From positions 62,001 to 126,000 of the forward strand of contig JAHLEZ010000028.1 of the NCBI GenBank assembly GCA_020726505.1: 64,000 nt of DNA. Direction: 5' to 3'. Positions 56,801-64,000 of this stretch are shown here, one piece after another. This DNA is from Leptodontidium sp. MPI-SDFR-AT-0119. Lineage: Eukaryota; Ascomycota; Leotiomycetes; Helotiales; Leptodontidiaceae. Within the stretch, counting starts at the first letter, position 1, and the number at the start of each line of letters is the position of its first letter. The translations under genes were made by a program, and so were the position numbers. The notes beneath the pieces are model-generated. The model was given only the letters and a program-made list of their open reading frames with translations, was not told the origin of the DNA and did not search any database.

Positions 56801-56830
56801 CTCTTCTCTTCTCTTCTCTTCTCTTCTCTC
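56801..56830 (+). repeat. Pentanucleotide microsatellite (CTCTT)n
   Basis: About six CTCTT units just downstream of the eIF3L stop, probably in its 3' UTR or flank. A likely length-polymorphic marker. Confidence 0.9.
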
Positions 56831-57735
56831 TTGGGCCGGTCCTCTTTTGCCTGGCAGATAGTCACTGGCATTCATTCCCGTGTCCAAGAGAAGAGGCGTT
56901 GACAGGTGACGAGAAGATGATCGGGGATACATGAATGAACGTGAATGTAGGATTCCGATTGGCAATGCATAGAACTAGAGATTGTGAAAGTGCGGAATCT
57001 GAACTTGGCAGCCCATATGTGAACAAGAATTAGAGGCTCATGACTAGCCAGCTCTGGGCAGGTGTGGTGGTGCAAATACAAATGCTCGTCACGGAAAGTC
57101 AAGCAGACAAGGCTGCATCGCGCGACACGGCACGGATGAGGCTGCGCCAAGTTTATGTACGGAGAGACAAAGCTCGAACCTTGTCCGTCGTGTGCTTGCT
57201 GTAGGTTCAAGGTCGCTGTCAACTATCAACTCACCGACTTTCTAGAAACCGTATTGCCGGGATGACCTCTGTATTCTGTTCGATTCTGTTCGATTCTGTT
57301 CATTTCTATTCTAATCAGTCCGTTCTCGTGTGCCGTCCTTTCTCGTGATATCTGTCTGCATCTATATCTATTCAACCCTCACTCACTCAGCCCTCGTTTT
57401 CGTTGCTGATCGAACTACGGTAATTGCTACATATCTAAGTCGTGGTGTGACAAAGACCAGCCCTGCCCAGGCCTTGCCCAGTCCAGTCCAGTCCAGCTCA
57501 GCCAGCGTGCCTTCCTACAAAGGGCTGACTGGCTTATTTGTGGTTTGCGAGCACGGTTAAATAATTTGGTTGCCCTGCCCTGCACTGCTCTGGCCTGTCC
57601 AAAAGCATAAGCTCTCTCTCCCTCGCCAGCTTCACTTACTTTACTTTACAACACCAAATCCAAACCCATATCAACACAGCAGAATCATCCGAAGCCCAGG
57701 AGATCTGCTACGAGTACGAACACCACGTACCTGCC
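56831..57735. other. Intergenic with a 10-bp repeat
   Basis: Holds the promoter of the universal-stress-domain gene. At 57272-57301 a 10-mer (G/T)ATTCTGTTC is repeated three times, followed by degenerate copies; CAGTC/CCAGT repeats occur near 57478-57496. No gene. Confidence 0.5.
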
Positions 57736-60104
57736 ATGTCCTCATCATCCTCAGAGGTATCGCCCACGCAAGTCCCCGTCTCCGTTCCCCTCGCACTTGA
57801 ATCTCCCACGACGACGCCTCCAATCTCGCCCCTAGCCTTGCAGACCGGCACGAGCAACAGCAATGACAACGCCTACACCAACGCCCTCGCATCACCACGT
57901 CTCGATCCGATCATCGAACACGTCAAGGCCGATCACATCCAGCTGCAGAACCGGTCGCGCGTCGGCTCCGTGTCGAGCATATCCTTCAGGACGACTGGGC
58001 TGAAGCACCCTGCGGCAACGACCACCACCTCCGGCACTGAGGTCAAGACGAGGCGGCGGTCGCTGGTTCGAGATGTGTCGCCTCCTGCTCCTGCGTAAGT
58101 CTGCGTGCTTGTGTCCATACATACCTGCATACCATCCTCTCTTATGTCATTGTGCCGTTACGCTACATTTCGACGATGCCTTTATAAGCTGGGAGCAGAA
58201 ACGAGGAAGAGGAAAGGAGGAGAGAGTGGGACGGGAAGCCCATTCTGGGCTTCTGGCCCTTATGTACCAGGCTGAGTCTGCAAGCATCCCGCGCTCTTGT
58301 CTGGGGGACAGAGACTGATTCAGCCTTGACTTGACCATCCGTTTCGCTTACAGTCAGTTCGCCGGCTGGAAGGGATAGGGAAGGCTTCGAATTGGCTGTG
58401 CCCAGCACCAGCAGCGCGGGTGACCCCTACTGGCCCTACCCCACCTTCCTCTCTCTGCTAGACCTCAATCAATTCGCGCAAGTGGCCGTCTTGGGTCCTG
58501 TCTCCTCCACCTCCTCTGTCCTCCCTGTCTCTCTATTATACTTTATCCATCCTTTGTCGCGAACATGGCACTGATTGAAGATCCTTCGAGCAGCCGATTC
58601 CAACATCATGTCTCCTTCGACAACTTTGCAGGAGGAGAGGGTACGGCGAAGAACAGCCTTTCCTTCACTTTAAACGTCAAGCATAGGGGATATCAGCGCA
58701 AGCGGAGATCACGAACATTTATGGTTGGCGTGGATGAGAATGATTATTCGGATATTGCTTTGTCGTGGATGTTAGAGGAATTGGTCGATGATGGCGATGA
58801 AGTTATTTGCTTGCGAGTGGTAGACAAGGATGCGAAGGTCGTCAATGATCGGAGTTTGGACAAGAAGCAGTATCAAGAGGAGGCCAAGAAGTTGATGAAG
58901 AGAATCGTGTCGCGGAATGATGAGAATAGGGCTATTAGTATCGTGTTGGAGTTCGCTGTTGGCAAAGTCCATGCTGTGTTCCAGAAGATGGTATGGCCTC
59001 CAAACCCGGTCCACTTCACATATGTTAACTGTCTATAGATTCAACTCTACGAACCAGCTATGCTTATCGTTGGCACACGAGGTCGGAGCTTGGGAGGATT
59101 CCAGGGCTTGATGACTATTTCGAATTCGTTTTCGAAATGGTGCCTACAATACTCTCCAATCCCAGTCGTGGTCGTCCGACCTACCGAGAAGCGAACCAAG
59201 AAGAAGAAGAAACGAGATGCAGACCCCTCAAGACAAGATTATGCCAGAATACTACGGGAGAGTGGATTAGATGTCCACGAAACCGAAGGCGGCGCCAAGA
59301 ACAGCATCTTCGAGGAGACCAACACTCCGGACGTTGAAGCCCATGCGGTTGCAGCGGCTCTAGGCCTCCCTGCGAAATTCGACCCAACCCTCAAACCTTT
59401 CACGCTGGACGGACGCACCCTTCGAAAAGTTGACTCGGTAGCTAGTGATGGTACGTCTGTCTCGCCGGACTCACGACCAACAAGCCCAACTATTGTTAGG
59501 AAGGGCTCGAAAGGTCGCCGCGAGTCTCAGGAATCCCGGGAAAGCAACTCGATCAGTGGCGATGACTCCAGCGAGGGCGAAGAGGATGATGAGGGCGAAT
59601 TCGAAGCTATTTCCGGCCAGGACCTCCTAGGAAACGGCCAGGCCAGACCCGACCTTGAGAAAATTATAAAATTGCATGACAGTACGTCTAACACCTCCGG
59701 AACCTCTGCACCCAGTCCCGACCCCGACCCCGATTCCGAGGGCTACATGTACAGCGACAGTGAGGAGCTCTGGAGCCAGGGGACTTTCGGAAACGCTACT
59801 AAGCAAAAGAACCTCGATGGTTTATTCTTGATTCTCGGTCTATGACGATTGCATCTCCTGGTTCCAGGGCTCTGAACTCGAGCTCGTCTCGTGTAAATAT
59901 GAATGGATATTTACAGCACATATATATACGCTCTCACTGGATACTAACAGAACTGACTCCGGATTAGTGGAGGTTGGCGAGGCGGCAGCATTGGCGTCGG
60001 GTAGGAAATCGAGAATAAGCAGCGCGGATAGTTCCGGCTCTGGACCGATGGAGAATCCAGCGACCGGACAACGTGACAGGAAGAAGATGAAGAAATCCAA
60101 GTAA
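57736..60104 (+). CDS. Universal stress protein (UspA)-domain protein
   Basis: Multi-exon gene. Exon 1 is 57736-58094 (Ser/Thr/Pro-rich, with basic TRRRSLVRDV). Exon 2 begins at 58358 (TCAG acceptor) and encodes SPAGRDREGFELAVPSTSS. Its end and the start of exon 3 could not be fixed, so the frame into EDPSSSRFQHHVSFDNF is uncertain; an ATG at 58565 could also start a shorter form. Exon 3 ends at 58990. Exon 4 is 59039-59819. A last exon, 59968-60104, ends KKMKKSK. If that intron is not spliced, translation stops at 59845. The Usp domain has RTFMVGVDENDYSDIALSWM and the nucleotide-loop motif GTRGRSLGGFQGLMTISNSF. A long acidic, Ser-rich tail follows. ATP binding is inferred from the loop; the physiological role is unknown. 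Confidence 0.82.
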
Positions 60105-62028
60105 AGTGAAGTGGAGCAAGGTGGGAGGAGAGTGGGCGATGGGTACGATAGGTGGAGTGTGATTTTAAAATGGACAATGAACAAGCGAGCGAGCGAGCGA
60201 GGCGTGAAGGCATGGAATTGGAACTGAAATTGGACTTGGACTTTTGCTAGCGTGATGACTTTATGATGGATGGGTGGACATTGATTTGGCGTGCAATGGG
60301 AGAGGATGGATGGTATTGCAAGGGAATATGGAGTTCGTCTTTGACTTTGAGTCTGGGATGCAAAAATCCTGGTCCTGGGATGGGCTTTTCCTTTTTTTTT
60401 TTTTTGAACATGGAGTGCGGTGCATGGGAATTGATTGGGAGAGCATAGCATGGTATGATACGGCTTGGAATTGCATGGATTCGATTCGGTCTTTACTGAG
60501 ATTGTCTATGGGACTTGACTAAATCAACTCTCTGTTCTGAATGAGTGTGTTTTGATTGTGTTGTTTTGTGTTGTGTTGTTTTGATAGGATGGGATGGGGA
60601 AATGACGATTGGGATTGGAATGAGTATGAGAATAAGAATGAGATGGAGACTGGAGGAGGAGGAGGTATAATTACTATTAGTTTTATACAGTATTTTACCT
60701 ATCGCAGGTATACATTACCGTATCAAACAGTATCTCATGCAGTCCTTATCAAAGTACGGATCAAATCCAGTGTTTGGAGGTCTGGAGGAATGGGAACTTG
60801 CTTAACGATGACCCCTTTTTTACCTGAGATTCCCTTTCTGTTTATTCAAGTCGTATTTTTTTTTCTTTTCTCTACACTTCTTTGGATTTCTCGTGAGTAT
60901 ACCGTCTGCAGGAAAAAGTCCTTTTTGCTGTGAGTGGATTGATAGGACTGTGGCTGGGGCTGAGGCTGATATGATCTCATGAGCTGAGAGGTGAGGTGTG
61001 GTGAGGGTCCTCGTAAAGAGTGTGGCGAGAAATGACAGACAGAGAAGAGGTGCAGCAGAACCTGTGTAAAAGACATTGAAGAATTCTCTTTTTCTACGTA
61101 CGAGTAGAGTCAATTGTTAATGTTTATTTTGTATATTCTTAGAGTTGAGTATGTGTCAAATATTGATACAGAAAAGAAGCCTGTTTTTATTCATTATCAA
61201 AATCGAGAAAAATCATGATCAACTGAAGCGGCGAAGAAGCCATGCCAAAAATAGCCCTTCGGCTCATGCACTTGGCGGTGTTTGTGGGGCACTGCACTGC
61301 ACCACCCACCCAACACGAGAATTCCACCACTGCAGGCCAATCCAGTCGCGGAGCACCCCTGTGGCTAGCCCGAAACCTTGTTCAAGGTCTGCTCTCTCCT
61401 CATTCCTCACCCATTTTCCTCCTGTCTCCTCTCCTGTCTTCCTCAACACCATCATCACCACGACATCTCCACCGTACTATCGTTAATCTCTCTCTACTCT
61501 CTTCCAGCACGGCCTCACTCGTTCGGCCTGACTGTATCGTGTTGAATTGCAAAGAAAGGGACCAGCTTTGTGGAAAGGAGAAGGATTCAGGATCCAAGAG
61601 TGAGTGAGGTGGTGGCGTTGTCCGGTCGATTGGTCTCGTAGTGCATTATGCTGATTGGGATTGGGACGAACAGAACAGAACAGGGGCACTGCACAGCACA
61701 GCTTCAACACATCCTTCGAAGAACCTCACAACACGTTACACATCTCCTACTCTTCCCATTTACGAACACATAACTCTCGCTACCGATCGATTTCTGCAAT
61801 ACAAACTCCCTCCCGGCCGTGCTATCCTTAACCCCGGTTGTTGATATTTTTTGGGAGCTTTGGCTGGCTGGAATTTGGAGGAATTTGTTTTTGGGGATAC
61901 CGCGTAATACCACATACCTTCGACGGGCTTGGGCTTGAAGTGAAAGGGGGTAAACAACACAACACCACAAAACACATTTCGAAGCGACGAGGTAATACAG
62001 GACAAGGACATCCACGACCACAATCACG
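60105..62028. other. Intergenic with simple repeats
   Basis: Contains (GCGA)n near 60184-60200, a poly-T run near 60393-60404 and TGTTTTG/TGTTG repeats at 60545-60585. Frames on either strand are low in complexity. The right end is the promoter and leader of the DUF7137-like gene. Confidence 0.5.
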
Positions 62029-63023
62029 ATGAGGGCTACGCAACATATCCAGATCTATTCTATCCTCCTGCTTTGCTTTCTTTCGACTTTCGCAGCGGCT
62101 TGGCCTTGGCCGAAATGGCTACCGGAATTGGATACGTTGGTTGTGAGGCAGAATAATAATAATGAGAGTATGTTTATTCCTGCTTTTCGATTGAAGGGGC
62201 TGCATGTTTAATGCTCCTGGTCAATCGATGGTTATCAATTGCAGGGAATAATGCTAACAAATCCCCAATCACAGGTTCATCCTCCGCCAAAGCAACACCA
62301 ACACCCACAGGATCAACAAACTCTCCCCAAGAAACAGGATCCAACAGCGACTCGGAATCAAGCACCACAGCCCGCCAAACCGGCAGCGCAAGCGGCTCAC
62401 GAACAGGCTCAATAACGGGCTCCATAACAGGCAAACCCAGCACAGGATCCAGCCGAAAAACCTCATCCGCAACCCGCAAGACATCCTACGACGCCCGTCT
62501 ACCCGCAGGAGGTATCTCCCTCCTCACCCCCGACGCACGCTCAACATCCTACTACAAGATCGGCGACCACGTCACCTTCGCATGGAACTACACCTCCCTC
62601 TCCGCCACCCCAACCGCAATCAATATCCTCGCCTCCTGCTCCGCAAACGCCCAAACATACACCCTCGCAATGAACCAGACCATCTCCAACGCCACCGGTG
62701 CTCTCACCTGGGACACAGGCGCGTACCAAGCCACGGCCGTCCAGAACCCTCTGCTCACACAGACGTACACGCTGATCATCTACGATGCGGATACCAGTGT
62801 GAGTGCTGCTGCTGCCGCGGGATACCTGGCTACTTTCAATAGCTATACGTTCGGCATGTACGTCCCACAGGCTTATACGCCTCTCTCCGAGTTCAAGTGT
62901 GCTACATGTAGTGGGGCGCTGGGTGATTTGGAGAGAAGGGCTTTGGGTATGGTGTTGGGGATGGGTATTTTGACTGTTTTGAGCTTCACGTGGTTTGTGG
63001 GTGGTGCGGGGGTTATCTGGTGA
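62029..63023 (+). CDS. Secretory-pathway membrane protein, DUF7137-like
   Basis: Two exons, 62029-62167 and 62245-63023, give 305 residues. The signal peptide is YSILLLCFLSTFAAAWPWP. A Ser/Thr/Gly-rich, probably O-glycosylated stretch with TGSITGSITGKPSTG-type repeats follows. Next comes a compact domain from GGISLLTPDARSTSYYKIGD to LTQTYTLIIYDADTSVS with Asn glycosylation sites (NYTS, NQTI). FKCATCSGAL precedes a C-terminal helix (LGMGILTVLSFTWFVGGAGV). It is a single-pass cell-surface or ER protein. The DUF7137 label is by resemblance of the beta-rich ectodomain plus topology; the function is unknown. Confidence 0.8.
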
Positions 63024-64000
63024 TCTCAACTCTCTCCCGCTGGATACTACTGGTATCCTTCTTTGGATATCATGCATCTGATTGCACGAAGAGAGCGAGA
63101 TAACGGATCAGAGGCACCAGATGAGAAAAGATAAGATAATGGGAACTGGGCGGCTCGGTGTCCGGCTTTATTTATAAAAACGCTACGCTCCTTTTTGGGT
63201 TGATACTAGGTGGGATTCTGGATATTGGTGTTTTTTGGATTTGATCTTTGATTTTGATTTGAAGTTACAGTTACATTTTATCATGACAAATTTGTATTAT
63301 GGGGAATTCTTTTTCTGGATGATTTGCATTGCATAGATAGCGGAGGGGATATGAAGGGGAGGGAGGGGAGGTGGGAGGAAGGGTGGATATATAGTCAAAT
63401 ATGTAATGGCTGGAGATAGTGAGAGTGAGGGGAATGTGAATGAGAATTAAAAAGACAATAAATGTGCTTTATTGTATTATGATACTACATCACCACTCAA
63501 ATATCATGATTTAATATCTAACGAGCTCGAAAGCGGACTAGGACGGGGATGATTATGATTTCCTTTAATAAACGGAAACGGAAAACTTGGAAGGAAAGAT
63601 CTATGTCACTGAACACGATACGCAGTATACGTTTCTTACGGCAGTAAGATTGTTATTCTATAATGCTAGAACCCCTCCTTACAGAATCTGATTTTGCATG
63701 TTCTTTTTGTTTGGGTATGGTATGGTATGGTTTAATGCTTATACTGTATATACTCTTTTCTTTGTTTACTTCTTGATTAAACCGCAGTAATTGAAGTTTT
63801 TATTTTCTTCTACTTTGGCAATAAAGCTCAGGCGATGCGTTACATGAAGAATCAATACACCGAAGCTTGAGTCTCCCAGTTTGACGATATATACTTATAG
63901 TTTCTAATATAAGTAGATTGTAGTAAACCTATACGTCTACGCATTTGCAAAAATACTAAAGGCTTCCTCCGGGTGGAGAAGAGTATTTTTGCGAGAAATA
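63024..64000. other. AT-leaning 3' flank
   Basis: Downstream of the last gene. GGTAT repeats occur at 63713-63732 and several T- and A-rich runs. No gene reaches the window edge as far as can be seen. Confidence 0.5.

Noticed and set aside
59840..60451. 203-codon minus-strand frame
   Set aside because: Begins in the 3' end of the Usp gene, is rich in low-complexity Ser/Pro/Phe and has no domain.

Overview
The window is nuclear DNA of a filamentous ascomycete (Pezizomycotina; the gene complement would fit a Leotiomycete, but this is inference). The evidence is short spliceosomal introns of about 43-190 nt with GTAAGT/GTATGT donors and CTAAC-like branch sites, and fungal families such as CLA4, SEC12, a CBM18 chitin deacetylase, a DOMON-cytochrome b561 protein and fungal-type APH and ankyrin proteins. 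No bacterial, viral or organellar segment was recognised. Exon coordinates were worked out by hand; for most genes the summed exons form one uninterrupted reading frame, which supports the splice sites.

Layout. 0.8-10.6 kb, minus strand: a secreted chitin deacetylase with four chitin-binding modules, an epoxide-hydrolase-like enzyme and a GH27 alpha-galactosidase, separated by a degenerate tract (5.2-6.3 kb). 11.5-15.1 kb: a broken HeLo-domain gene (minus) beside an intact ankyrin-repeat gene (plus). 15.6-25.1 kb, minus: SEC12, the PAK kinase CLA4 and an unrecognised protein, with a C2H2 zinc-finger gene leaving divergently at 25.5 kb. 27.5-32.3 kb is an accessory-looking island: two copies of a 155-185 bp repeat bracket an aminoglycoside-phosphotransferase-like gene with an in-frame TAG and several coding remnants. 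32.5-37.3 kb, plus: a small secreted NTF2/SnoaL-like protein and a membrane-anchored glycosyltransferase-like protein.

37.8-43.3 kb: RPF1 (ribosome biogenesis) and glycyl-tRNA synthetase GRS1 diverge from a 296-bp interval containing a perfect TGACTCA (Gcn4/CpcA-type) site; a GST-like gene follows. 44.5-46.2 kb holds a decayed GAPDH paralogue and AT-rich sequence. 46.3-50.5 kb, minus: a Golgi pH regulator-like membrane protein and a two-RRM RNA-binding protein built partly from microexons. 53.1-63 kb, plus: DOMON-b561 protein, eIF3 subunit L, a universal-stress-domain protein and a secretory-pathway DUF7137-like protein.

Most intact genes are housekeeping (secretion, polarity, ribosome and translation) or secreted/cell-surface carbohydrate functions; no biosynthetic cluster was seen. 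The strongest second-look items are a long hairpin inside an intron that splits the catalytic motif of the chitin deacetylase, the duplicated block with C/T differences around the APH island, and the set of broken genes (HeLo, GAPDH, APH, SAP-like) whose stop codons are compatible with C:G-to-T:A mutation.
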